DNA from: CAYSSM01 sp964433905
GTDB lineage: Bacteria > Patescibacteriota > UBA1384 > UBA12157 > JAENIV01
Reading direction: 5' to 3'
NCBI GenBank assembly: GCA_964433905.1
Contig: CAYSSM010000008.1
Span: 1 to 24,989 of the forward strand
Length of the DNA stretch: 24,989 nucleotides
The notes under the pieces were generated by a model. That model saw nothing but the letters and a program-made list of their open reading frames with translations. It was not told the DNA's origin and searched no databases. Shown piece after piece: positions 6,980 to 14,982 of this stretch (position 1 is its first letter; the number at the start of each line of letters is the position of its first letter). Position numbers and translations under genes: made by a program.

Positions 6980-7752
6980 AAAAACTAATTTTCATATTCG
7001 CTTTGATGGCTGTTTTAGTGCCTTATAAACTCTATGCGCAAGGTAGCGCCAATGTTAATGTGGCGGCGACAGTTGATTCGAAAGTTTCTAAACTTAAATC
7101 CACTGTTGAGACGAATACTCAAACAACATTGGCCGATCCGACCAACCACTCAATTTTACTAACGATCACACTTAAAGATGCTGATGGCAATCCAATGCCC
7201 AATGTTCTTGTGATAGTTACTTCCAATCGTGGCCAGGTTGATATTATTGAAGCTGTTAGTAAGCTTGCGCCGGGCACAGTTCAAGCAGCGGAAATTTCCG
7301 ATATGCAAAAGGATAAAACCGACGAAAATGGCCAAGTCCAGTTTAGAATAACCAGTTTTATTTCCGGAGAAGCGATTCTTACAGTTACGGCCGATTCTTT
7401 AATAATTCTCGATCCAATTAAAGTTACTTTTGAACCATTGCCATTTCCTACAAATATTACCGTCAGCATTACCAACCCCATAACTGGCAAAGAAATTACT
7501 TTGTATTCGCCAAAACAGCAAATAGAACAAGGATTATCAGGAACGCAGATTAATGCAAAACAATTAGTTAATACGGGCACTAAAATCCAACTTTCTTTTT
7601 GGTTTGTGGTTATCCCGACTGTCATTATCATCCTTTTTCTACTCTTTATCATCTTGAATTTTTTTAATTTACGAAAAATGCGTTGGATGGAACAAGAACA
7701 AGTTCTGCTTTTAAAAAAGATGTTTCCGCCGAATTATAACAGACAAAGCTAG
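6976..7752 (+). CDS. Membrane-anchored Ig-like (Big_1/invasin-type) protein
   Basis: 258 residues. The signal peptide (1-21, ending LYA) is followed by a spacer and a bacterial Ig-like domain at about 55-152. Its hallmarks are TLKDADGNPMPNVLVIVTSNRG, then DENGQVQFRITSFISGEAILTV, the alternating pattern of invasin/intimin group 1 Ig domains. A linker leads to one transmembrane helix (about 206-231, FWFVVIPTVIIILFLLFIIL) and a short cytoplasmic tail with basic residues. It overlaps the preceding gene by 4 nt (ATGA), so the two membrane-anchored proteins are translationally coupled and probably form one complex at the outer face of the membrane. The stop codon lies in a perfect 20-nt palindrome. 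The specific ligand is unknown. Confidence 0.8.
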   Translation: MKKLIFIFALMAVLVPYKLYAQGSANVNVAATVDSKVSKLKSTVETNTQTTLADPTNHSILLTITLKDADGNPMPNVLVIVTSNRGQVDIIEAVSKLAPGTVQAAEISDMQKDKTDENGQVQFRITSFISGEAILTVTADSLIILDPIKVTFEPLPFPTNITVSITNPITGKEITLYSPKQQIEQGLSGTQINAKQLVNTGTKIQLSFWFVVIPTVIIILFLLFIILNFFNLRKMRWMEQEQVLLLKKMFPPNYNRQS

Positions 7753-7788
7753 CTTTGTCTGTGCGGAAATTTAAACAAAGTTTAAATT
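7741..7788. repeat. Two consecutive palindromes at the operon end
   Basis: AGACAAAGCT/AGCTTTGTCT (7741-7760) is a perfect palindrome without loop that covers the stop codon. AATTTAAAC (7768-7776) and GTTTAAATT (7780-7788) form a second 9-bp stem. No T run follows, so they may stabilise the 3' end of the surface-operon mRNA without terminating it. Confidence 0.65.
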
Positions 7789-7826
7789 ATAATCGTCAAT
7801 CTTAATAAAATTAAAGATAAAAAACT

Positions 7827-7869
7827 GTCATTCTGAGGCGAAGCCGAAGAATCTCTCACGAATGTGAGA
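7827..7869 (+). repeat. Interspersed repeat (GTCATTCTGA family), upstream of GIY-YIG gene
   Basis: GTCATTCTGA, a variable stretch, GAAGAATCTC, and then the small hairpin TCTCACGAATGTGAGA. It ends 7 nt before the ATG of the GIY-YIG gene and so forms its 5' leader. The 18 nt at 7852-7869 are identical to 15491-15508 in the miaB insertion. Confidence 0.75.
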
Positions 7870-7876
7870 AAATTCA

Positions 7877-8167
7877 ATGAATAAAAATTATTGGGTTTAT
7901 GTAGCAACAAATAAATCTAACACTCTATATACCGGTGTAACAAATGATTTACGAAGAAGAATGTATGAACATAAAAACAAGCTAATATATGGTTTCATAA
8001 AGAAATATAACATTAATAAATTGATATATTATCATTTATTTAATAATCCTAAAGAAGCCATTGAAGCTGAAAAGAAAATAAAAGGTTGGACAAGAAGAAA
8101 GAAAATGGAATTAATCAAAAGTGTTAATCCAACCTTTAAAGATCTATCTGACAAATTGTCATTCTGA
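7877..8167 (+). CDS. Stand-alone GIY-YIG nuclease domain protein (YhbQ/UPF0213-like)
   Basis: 96 residues that are nearly all GIY-YIG domain. WVYVATNKSNTLYTGVTNDL holds the two conserved strands (Y8, Y18-x-G20). RRRMYEHK contributes the catalytic arginine region, and AIEAEKKIKGWTRRKK holds the metal-binding glutamate region. Members are cytoplasmic and presumed to nick DNA, although few are characterised. The gene is bracketed by direct repeats of the GTCATTCTGA family. The upstream copy ends just before the ATG, and the downstream copy contains the stop, so the protein ends LSF from TTGTCATTCTGA. It interrupts the surface-protein locus and its SD is weak. I suspect a mobile gene or the driver of the repeat family, but that is unproven. 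Confidence 0.9.
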   Translation: MNKNYWVYVATNKSNTLYTGVTNDLRRRMYEHKNKLIYGFIKKYNINKLIYYHLFNNPKEAIEAEKKIKGWTRRKKMELIKSVNPTFKDLSDKLSF

Positions 8168-8239
8168 ACGTAGTGAAGAATCTCAGAGCTTGTCTTGGGC
8201 TGGCATTTGCCAGAGATGTTTCACTTCGTTCAACATGAC
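8158..8239. repeat. Interspersed palindromic element (82 bp, GTCATTCTGA family)
   Basis: The ends are imperfect inverted repeats: about 27 nt starting GTCATTCTGAACG pair with the last 27 nt (ending CAACATGAC) with about five mismatches. The interior holds CTGGCATTTGCCAG, a second hairpin. It looks like a small non-autonomous element (MITE or REP-like). Confidence 0.75.
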
Positions 8240-8300
8240 ATACCCCCTTAAACTCAGGATGTTTTTAATTTTTTATTTTTAATATTTAATTTTAAAAACC

Positions 8301-11300
8301 ATGAAAAAAATTGACGGAATTTATCTACAAGTAAAAAAAGTTTTATTCAAACCGAAAAATAAAAAACATCTGCGCTGGGGGACGGTTGTTTTAGTAATTA
8401 TTGGTTTAATTTCCACTTATTTTATTAATTTTTCCCAACCCCAGCCAACCAAAGCCGCGCCTTCAACCGTCCTTGACGGAACCGAAGTAACGGCAACCCA
8501 ACGAGCCGGCCAGCATAAAGTTGTAAGAACCTCGAATGGCGCTAGCAGTAAAAGGACTTTTGCTTTATTCTACAGCGCGAATGAAGTTATCAGTCTTTAT
8601 TATTCTGATGACCCAGAGGCAGGTTCTCCTACCTGGACGAGCGTCGGTACGGTAGGTACCGGAGGCAATGACGAGTCGGCCGACATGGAATGGGATACAA
8701 CTAATAATGTTCTCTACATTGCTTACGGCCGCGAAACGCCGGCTGATGCAGCCGCATCAGATGTAAACTATAAGATTGTAACGGCCTTGAATACGACACC
8801 GGCTTTAGGTACAGAACGCGTGGCTCTTAACGCTACCACATCTGTTAACTTCACTCACCCGGTTATTGAAATAGGCAAAGATTCAAGCACTGCCGCAATT
8901 TTGATTTACGCAAATTACTATAATAATACCGCCGTTAATCCGTCAGCCATATATTTAGCCTCAACCCAAGTCTTTAATAGTGATAACCCGGGGTTTACCA
9001 CAACCGCGAATATTAAAACATGGACCGCTGCCGCAATTTCAGGGATTATCTCTATTGACCGCACTAACGATAATAAGACTGTTATTTTCTATGATAATGG
9101 TGTAGATCTTCTTGCGACCCAGCAATTAGATTCTGCCGATGCGAATGCCGCCGCCAGCTATTGCACTTTGGGAGGTGTGACTTGCGCCGGAGTGACAACT
9201 ATTTCTGCAGACAGTATGGCGGGAAAAATGACCGGTTCGATCTTCGGTGTTCCAAATTCTGATGCAATCTGGTTTTCATGGTTGGATAGCGCGTTTGATA
9301 TCAATACGAGGCGCTATAACGGTTCTACTCTTGATACTGAACTGCTGCCGGTGGCTGGCGCGGCAGTAGTGTTGGGACCGGCTATCGTTGGCAATAGCTC
9401 CAATCTTTATCTGGTCTATCAAAAAGTAGCCGACACCACGATTTTGGTCCGCCAGTCCAGGTCGCTTACCGATGGCACAACTGCTTGGAGCGGCACCGAA
9501 ACAACGCTTGAAGACCATGCGTCGGAGAACTTAACTTATCCCTCAATCGGCGAAGTGATGAATCAAGATTATTTGGATGTTGTCTATTCCACTGCCACAA
9601 ATGCCATTGTCCGTCATATGAGTGCGTCATTAGCTCCCCCTATCTCAATTTCCGGCACCTGTTATCAATATGACCGCTCCACTCCTTGCGCTGATGCCGG
9701 CGCGGAGGTAATTGCAGTGGCGATTAATGGTGTGCTCCAGGCGCAAACGGACGGCACAGTAGATGGCTCGTGGATTATTTCAGGAGTTACCCAGCCGTCG
9801 GCTAACGCGACTATTACCGTTTTTATCAACGGGGAGGCCACCCCCGGCGAGCGGGCAACCGCGGTGACGAAATACAACTCCGGCGGCACGGGAAATATCG
9901 GCGGTGTCACTCTATATCAGCGCCACTTAACCATTGGCAGCGACCAAAACACCACGGTGGCTCACACTGATATGGACGATTATGATTATAATGCCGGAGC
10001 GGATGCCGATGATTCGGATATCATTTATGACATTGATGCTTCCAATGACCTGACGGTTGATAATCTGGGCAGCTATTCGGATGAAATGTTGCTTATTATA
10101 GGGTCCAACACATATCGGCCAGATTCGGCCTCGTCGGGTAATGTGATCACTCACGATATTGAAATTGACGGCACGGTAACGGCCGATAACAATACTTTTT
10201 ATATCGGTGGTTCTTGGAATAACGACGCTACTTTCACGGCTAATGGCTCAACCGTTAATTTCAATTCTACAACCGGCACAGAAACCATAGACTCTACTGG
10301 CGCTTCGGTCTCTTTATTTAATGCCTTGACTCATACGGGGGCAAGCACGCTTCAATTAGTGACGGCGATTGATGTTAATTCCGGCGGCTTTTCCCAAACA
10401 GCCGGCACTTTTAATAGCAATAGTCAGAATCAGAATTTTTCTGGCGCATTTTCATTATCGGTCGGTACAACTTACACCAAGGGTGGGACTTTAACCTTTG
10501 ATGGAGGTTCACAGGTGGTGACTGATTCTACCGCCGCTCCGGGACAAGATCTGGGAGTGGTTACAATTGGACCGTCAACAACAACATCGGTTTCGACTGC
10601 GAACAAAATGAATGTGACTGACCTTACCATTGGCGCGGATGATACTTTTGATATTTCCAGCGATACCCTAACTGTTCGAGGAACGGGCACACCATTCACA
10701 AAAGACGGGACATTTACGGTAACTAGTTCGACGGTTGTCTATGCCGGCGCCGGAGCAACGAATATTACCACCACTCAGTACAATAATCTGACCTTCACGC
10801 CGGAATCCGGAACGCCGACCTATAGCTTAACCGGCAATCTGACCACTCCTAACGACCCAACCGGCGATATTACGATTAACGCCAGTGCCAAACTGGATAC
10901 CACGGGCTTAAATTATAATATCTCCGTGTCCCGAATCAGCATCCAGGGTGGCGAATTAAAAGCTAACGATTCAACCATCACTTTAACCGGTACTTCTGGC
11001 ATACTTTTAACCAATAATTCTGGGACGTTCACTTATGACACCTCGGCTGTTATTATGAATCCGGATGCTGACTTTACCGACCCCAATTTTCTAACCTCCG
11101 GCTCTATTAATCTTTATGACCTGCAGATTACTCCCTTAATGAGTGCTCATCGGACATATACATTTGGCTCGGGAGTCATTAATATATATAATAATTTTGA
11201 CATCAATCCTGACTCTAGCGGTGGAACTAAAAATGGCATCTTTTATATGGGCGACGCCATTGCCGTTTCAGGAGCAACTACCATCACCGAAACTGGCAAT

Positions 11301-13370
11301 ACCACCTCAACACTCGACACAGTTGATGCCTCTGACCATGCCCTAACCTCTGGCAGTATCAGCATTGCTACTACCAGCAGCACTCTAAACGCCAACGGTT
11401 CTAGCATTACTTTGACCGGCACCGGTTCGCCCTTGAGCATTACGGGTGCCTTTAATACAGGAGATTCCACAGTTGTTTTCAGCGGCAATGGAGCGGTCAA
11501 TATCAACGCTCTCACTTATTACAATCTCACCTTTAGTCCGACTTTGACTGCTGGAGTTGGCGATATTGTCTACACCGGCGCTGGCGCCACGGCCATTACT
11601 AACAACTGGGATATTTACCCCTCGGGCAGTGCCAACTCCTTAACCTATAATCTGGGCGGAAATATTACCGGTAATCCTAATATTACCATTCGCCGCAATG
11701 GCTCAAATGCCACCTCTGCAGTGGATACGACCGGCTTAAATCGCAACATTGATGCCACTAATTTGGATATTCAGACCGGCGGCACTTTGGCTGTCAACGG
11801 CTCGACCATCGCTGTTTTGGGGAACTGGTCTAATTCCGGAACCTTTACTGCTAATTCTAGTACTGTCACTTTTCGTGGCACTAATGAAGCGACTGTTTCC
11901 GGCTCCTCAACTTTTAATCATCTCACCATGAATACAACCACCGACGGGGCCAAAACCATTAAATTCACGGCTGGCACGACCCAAACGATTAACGGCACTT
12001 GGACGCTCGATGGCGATGTCGGTAAAGTTCTTACTCTCCGTTCTACTTTAGACACTAACGCTTGGGGTTTTGCTATCCCTGCCGATATTAATCCGGCTGG
12101 AGATTACATTGATGTTAAAGATAGTCAAAATAACACTAACGCTTATCGCATTACTGCTGGAGCCAACACGACCGACAACGGCAACAATGTACCGGGTTGG
12201 ATATTTGTAACCAACACCGCTCCTAATGATCCTTCTGCTTTAGCACAGAAAAAGACGACCGATGTTACCATTACTGTTAACACTTGGACTAATGAAACTT
12301 CAGTTAAATTTACCGCTACAGCTTCCGATACCGACAATCCCGACACTTTGTATCTTTGCATTGAAAAAGACCAGACCAGTACGGCTTTTTCGGGAACCGA
12401 GGATTCCTGCGGCTCTGGGGTAGCCTATTCGGGAACGCCGGTTACGGTAATAAACACAATTTCAGGACAAACAGATGCCACCGCTTATCACTGGCAGGCA
12501 AGAATTAAGGATGCCGCCAATGCTTATTCAGGTTGGGTTTCTTTTGGCGGAAATACCGACCCTAACGATATGGATTATGGCATTGATACAACCGCTCCGA
12601 CCGGAGGAAGCGTAACTGATAGCGCCAATACCGGTTCATTGACGCAACTCGGAGCAACCTTGTCTGGCTTCGATGCCAATGCTTCCGGACTTAATAAATA
12701 CGAATATGCGATTGGCACAACTTCTGGAGGAACCGATACTAAAACTTGGACCGACAATGGCACAAGCACAACTATTTCTGCCACCGGTCTAAATTTACAA
12801 ACATCGGTAACTTATTATTTCACCGTTCGAGTAACCGATAATGCCACCAATGTCGGAACGGCAGTAAATGCAACCGGGCAGATGGTTTTACCAACATTGT
12901 CATTTACGCTTGGTAGTACATCTGTCAATTTCAATAATTTAAATGCCGGAAATTCTTACACCGACACAAAAAATCACACATTAGGTGTAACGACTAATGC
13001 CGCCAATGGCTATTCAATTTATGGTTACACAACCCAACTTTTAACTTCTCTACAATACCCATCAAAAAGTATCGCCAATTATGCCGGAACTTGGGCAGTG
13101 CCGACAACATGGAGCGGCTATGGGTTTGGTTACACTTCGTCAGATGATTTAGTCCAAGGTTCCGATCGTTTTGGCACTGGAACAAAATACGCTGGTTTTT
13201 CTCAAACTGTGCCGGGCAATATTGTCGCCGATCACACTGCCGCAATCAATGGCTCAACCGGCGAAGCAAATGATTCTTGGACGATTACTTACCAAGTAGC
13301 AACTTCCAACATCCAAGAAGCTTCAACCTATCAAACCACAGCAATTTATATTGCAGTACCCAATTTTTAA
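8301..13370 (+). CDS. Giant repetitive surface protein (1689 residues) with WxL-like C-terminal module
   Basis: A basic N-region and a hydrophobic segment (about 29-45) ending near TKAAPS act as signal peptide or anchor. Residues 53-440 contain repeated Trp/Tyr-rich strands of a propeller-like look (KVVRTSNG, YYSDDPEAG). A short domain with two cysteines (CYQYDRSTPC, about 452-461) comes next. From about 540 to 1300 runs a long beta region with recurring units of the form FTANxSTVxF...YNNLTF, clearest at 636, 798, 1045 and 1174, suggesting a beta-helical or stacked stalk. Two fibronectin-III-like domains follow (about 1305-1420 and 1430-1525). The C-terminal module (1530-1689) has LSFTLGSTSVNFNNL, TNAANGYSI and the ending TTAIYIAVPNF, as in proteins A and B. 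The protein is probably a cell-surface adhesin or fibre; no enzymatic motif is visible. The ATG lacks a clear SD, and an interspersed repeat lies just upstream. Confidence 0.85.
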   Translation: MKKIDGIYLQVKKVLFKPKNKKHLRWGTVVLVIIGLISTYFINFSQPQPTKAAPSTVLDGTEVTATQRAGQHKVVRTSNGASSKRTFALFYSANEVISLYYSDDPEAGSPTWTSVGTVGTGGNDESADMEWDTTNNVLYIAYGRETPADAAASDVNYKIVTALNTTPALGTERVALNATTSVNFTHPVIEIGKDSSTAAILIYANYYNNTAVNPSAIYLASTQVFNSDNPGFTTTANIKTWTAAAISGIISIDRTNDNKTVIFYDNGVDLLATQQLDSADANAAASYCTLGGVTCAGVTTISADSMAGKMTGSIFGVPNSDAIWFSWLDSAFDINTRRYNGSTLDTELLPVAGAAVVLGPAIVGNSSNLYLVYQKVADTTILVRQSRSLTDGTTAWSGTETTLEDHASENLTYPSIGEVMNQDYLDVVYSTATNAIVRHMSASLAPPISISGTCYQYDRSTPCADAGAEVIAVAINGVLQAQTDGTVDGSWIISGVTQPSANATITVFINGEATPGERATAVTKYNSGGTGNIGGVTLYQRHLTIGSDQNTTVAHTDMDDYDYNAGADADDSDIIYDIDASNDLTVDNLGSYSDEMLLIIGSNTYRPDSASSGNVITHDIEIDGTVTADNNTFYIGGSWNNDATFTANGSTVNFNSTTGTETIDSTGASVSLFNALTHTGASTLQLVTAIDVNSGGFSQTAGTFNSNSQNQNFSGAFSLSVGTTYTKGGTLTFDGGSQVVTDSTAAPGQDLGVVTIGPSTTTSVSTANKMNVTDLTIGADDTFDISSDTLTVRGTGTPFTKDGTFTVTSSTVVYAGAGATNITTTQYNNLTFTPESGTPTYSLTGNLTTPNDPTGDITINASAKLDTTGLNYNISVSRISIQGGELKANDSTITLTGTSGILLTNNSGTFTYDTSAVIMNPDADFTDPNFLTSGSINLYDLQITPLMSAHRTYTFGSGVINIYNNFDINPDSSGGTKNGIFYMGDAIAVSGATTITETGNTTSTLDTVDASDHALTSGSISIATTSSTLNANGSSITLTGTGSPLSITGAFNTGDSTVVFSGNGAVNINALTYYNLTFSPTLTAGVGDIVYTGAGATAITNNWDIYPSGSANSLTYNLGGNITGNPNITIRRNGSNATSAVDTTGLNRNIDATNLDIQTGGTLAVNGSTIAVLGNWSNSGTFTANSSTVTFRGTNEATVSGSSTFNHLTMNTTTDGAKTIKFTAGTTQTINGTWTLDGDVGKVLTLRSTLDTNAWGFAIPADINPAGDYIDVKDSQNNTNAYRITAGANTTDNGNNVPGWIFVTNTAPNDPSALAQKKTTDVTITVNTWTNETSVKFTATASDTDNPDTLYLCIEKDQTSTAFSGTEDSCGSGVAYSGTPVTVINTISGQTDATAYHWQARIKDAANAYSGWVSFGGNTDPNDMDYGIDTTAPTGGSVTDSANTGSLTQLGATLSGFDANASGLNKYEYAIGTTSGGTDTKTWTDNGTSTTISATGLNLQTSVTYYFTVRVTDNATNVGTAVNATGQMVLPTLSFTLGSTSVNFNNLNAGNSYTDTKNHTLGVTTNAANGYSIYGYTTQLLTSLQYPSKSIANYAGTWAVPTTWSGYGFGYTSSDDLVQGSDRFGTGTKYAGFSQTVPGNIVADHTAAINGSTGEANDSWTITYQVATSNIQEASTYQTTAIYIAVPNF

Positions 13371-13384
13371 TCTAACCGAGAACC

Positions 13385-13407
13385 ACTTCCACCTCGGAGG
13401 TGGAAGT
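13385..13407. repeat. REP-like palindrome, left copy
   Basis: Eleven-base arms ACTTCCACCTC and GAGGTGGAAGT around one central G. The transposase stop codon (13407-13409 on the minus strand) abuts it, so the hairpin may also act at its mRNA end. Confidence 0.85.
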
Positions 13408-14081
13408 CAGCCGGTATAGTCGTCTATCAGAGAGTTTTTGATAAGAGAGATTTCTCTTTGATAAGATTTTCTATCCAAAACAAATTTGCGGTATTGCTCT
13501 GGCGAATAATCAATCACTTCTTTAAAGATGCAAATATGATCCTTCCGATTAGTCTGAATATACTCATGATAGGAAGAAAAATGCCAATCACTAGTGTTTT
13601 TGACTAACCCAGCTGATGTAGGATTTAGGTGAATATATCTAGTTAGATGTAAAATTTGCTCATCACTATCTACTAAAACACTTTTAAAACGAGCTTCCCA
13701 AAGTGGCCCTTTTCTTTGGTGTCGCAGATTGAAATAACGCGTATAACTATTCAGAACTTTGCCAATATATTTAGAAATACCACCGTCAATTTTTTGTTTT
13801 AGTATGAGGTGGATATGGGTTGGCATAACACAAAATGCTACGATCTCTACCCAAAATAAATTGCTTTTAGTTAGCTTTTTAAGTTTCTGGCTTTTCGTCG
13901 ACTCCGAAAGATTATTATATTGCGAATATTTATAGTCGAATTCAACAAAATGATATAAGTTCAATATTTCAACAAATCTTGAGTAATCATCCGCGTCATT
14001 AAATACTACGAATTTTGCAATACTCCGACTAAAAATATGGTAATAATAATCATTTTTAAGGGGATCTTTTCTAATATTCAT
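13407..14081 (-). CDS. REP-associated tyrosine transposase (RAYT, Y1 HUH nuclease)
   Basis: 224 residues, starting ATG with MNIRKDPLKNDYYYHIFSRS, the typical opening strand of the family. The HUH metal motif is PTHIHLIL (H89, H91). NSYTRYFNLR (111-120) carries the candidate catalytic tyrosines Y113 and Y116. GPLWEARFKS and LTRYIHLNPTSAGL are the remaining family blocks. The enzyme cleaves single-stranded DNA at REP hairpins through a 5'-phosphotyrosine link and is thought to spread or maintain them. All signature residues are present, so it may be active. A short loop insertion (about 55-72, YNNLSESTKSQKLKKL) separates the first strands from the HUH strand. It stands alone on the minus strand, between identical palindromes. 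Confidence 0.93.
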   Translation of the reverse strand: MNIRKDPLKNDYYYHIFSRSIAKFVVFNDADDYSRFVEILNLYHFVEFDYKYSQYNNLSESTKSQKLKKLTKSNLFWVEIVAFCVMPTHIHLILKQKIDGGISKYIGKVLNSYTRYFNLRHQRKGPLWEARFKSVLVDSDEQILHLTRYIHLNPTSAGLVKNTSDWHFSSYHEYIQTNRKDHICIFKEVIDYSPEQYRKFVLDRKSYQREISLIKNSLIDDYTG

Positions 14082-14096
14082 TGTCTATATCTTACC

Positions 14097-14119
14097 ACTT
14101 CCACCTCGGAGGTGGAAGT
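14097..14119. repeat. REP-like palindrome, right copy
   Basis: Identical to 13385-13407 over all 23 bases. It lies 15 nt before the transposase start codon as read on the minus strand, so it is in or near the transposase promoter or leader. Confidence 0.85.
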
Positions 14120-14151
14120 GTGGCGGTTAGGTCAGATTTGAGCTCACGGGT

Positions 14152-14180
14152 TTGACTTTTTGGTGTAATTGTGCTATTAT
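14152..14180 (+). promoter_or_regulatory. Strong promoter of the GC-rich orphan gene
   Basis: TTGACT (14152-14157), 17 nt, TATTAT (14175-14180). Its position upstream of 14230 rules out a translation start at 14152, where an in-frame codon would extend the gene. The leader of about 43 nt holds a small GAGG-CGAA-CCTC hairpin and the SD AAGGAG. Confidence 0.75.
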
Positions 14181-14229
14181 ACTTTACAATAGAGGAGGCG
14201 AACCTCACAAACGCAGAAGGAGACGCCTG

Positions 14230-14907
14230 ATGACGAATCAGACCCCTCCCGCAGTATCAGATGATCAGTACGGTAAGGTTGAACAGGTACTTAGAGATAT
14301 TGTCCGCAAGGGCAAGATCAACAGTCCTGAATTCCAGTACGTGCTCGGTCATCCTTCCTTCGCGAAGGAACTCGACACCGTTGTTAACGACAAGGTCACC
14401 GAGTATCGTCTGAGCAAGCCGCTCTTGGAGCGACCACCGTTCATGACGATCCAGATCGGAACGTTCAAGAACGTCAAGGCCATGCGCCAGGCGCTCAAGG
14501 ACAAGAAGATCAACATCTCGGCCTGGGCCAGCGATCTCATGGATCGGATGACCTTAACCGCCAAGCCCGCGACCCTTAAACTGTACCGCGCAACCAACGC
14601 CGAATTGGGTTTACCCAAAGGCAGCACGGTTGCTCAGTCATTCGAGGCAATCGCCAGGTTCGGCGGCGAGAAGCTCCCGGCGGAAGCCGGACCGCAGTAT
14701 CGCCTGCAGAACCTCGACCAGAAGCTCGGTGAGTGGGAGCTGATGTACATGGATCCCATTATCGGCCGCGGTGGTTACCCGCGCGTGTTCGGCGTTGGGC
14801 ACTACGGGGGCGGCCTCTGGCTTAACGGCCACACTGCGAGCCCTGACTACTTCTACGATGCCGGCAGCGTGTGGGTGTTCGGTCGCAAGCGCCCCGTTGG
14901 TGCTTGA
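14230..14907 (+). CDS. GC-rich orphan protein of unknown function
   Basis: 225 residues from the ATG at 14230 (MTNQTPPAVSDDQYGKVEQ), chosen because GAAGGAGACG precedes it and the promoter lies upstream. An upstream in-frame start would sit in the -35 box. The protein appears soluble, without signal peptide or membrane helix. The C-terminal third has a distinctive aromatic and glycine pattern (GRGGYPRVFGVGHYGGGLWLN, then SPDYFYDAGSVWVFGRKR). I recall similar C-termini in uncharacterised, often multi-copy Patescibacteria proteins, which is unverified. Base composition stands out: third positions are mostly G or C (CTC, AAG, GCG, GCC) whereas neighbours favour A and T. With its private promoter and terminator next to a transposase, this suggests horizontal transfer. 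Confidence 0.75.
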   Translation: MTNQTPPAVSDDQYGKVEQVLRDIVRKGKINSPEFQYVLGHPSFAKELDTVVNDKVTEYRLSKPLLERPPFMTIQIGTFKNVKAMRQALKDKKINISAWASDLMDRMTLTAKPATLKLYRATNAELGLPKGSTVAQSFEAIARFGGEKLPAEAGPQYRLQNLDQKLGEWELMYMDPIIGRGGYPRVFGVGHYGGGLWLNGHTASPDYFYDAGSVWVFGRKRPVGA

Positions 14908-14949
14908 GGCTGGGACACTTGTTCCTTTCGTCCCTCTTGATCTTTGTCT

Positions 14950-14982
14950 GGGCCCCCGCTTGCGGGGGCCCAATTTCTTTTT
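14950..14982 (+). terminator. Intrinsic terminator of the GC-rich orphan gene
   Basis: GGGCCCCCGC (14950-14959), TT, GCGGGGGCCC (14962-14971), then AATTTCTTTTT. The stem is very strong. The T run ends within the miaB stop codon on the other strand, so the convergent genes are packed tightly. On the minus strand no T run follows the stem. Confidence 0.93.

Larger units (their letters stand above)
13372..14130. mobile_element. REP-associated transposase unit with flanking palindromes
   Basis: A RAYT gene lies between two identical 23-nt palindromes (13385-13407 and 14097-14119). Outside them are CTAACCG (13372-13378) and its reverse complement CGGTTAG (14124-14130), giving inverted ends. The arrangement is that of an IS200/IS605-superfamily RAYT with its REP sequences. 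The exact boundaries are inferred from these ends. Confidence 0.7.

Noticed and set aside
7741..8240. CRISPR-like array among the short repeats
   Set aside because: The repeats are palindromic, of different lengths and not regularly spaced, with a gene between them; no cas gene is present.
14152..14229. N-terminal extension of the GC-rich gene from an upstream in-frame start
   Set aside because: It overlaps the -35 and -10 boxes and encodes an unrelated Cys/Arg-rich stretch; the ATG at 14230 has a good SD.
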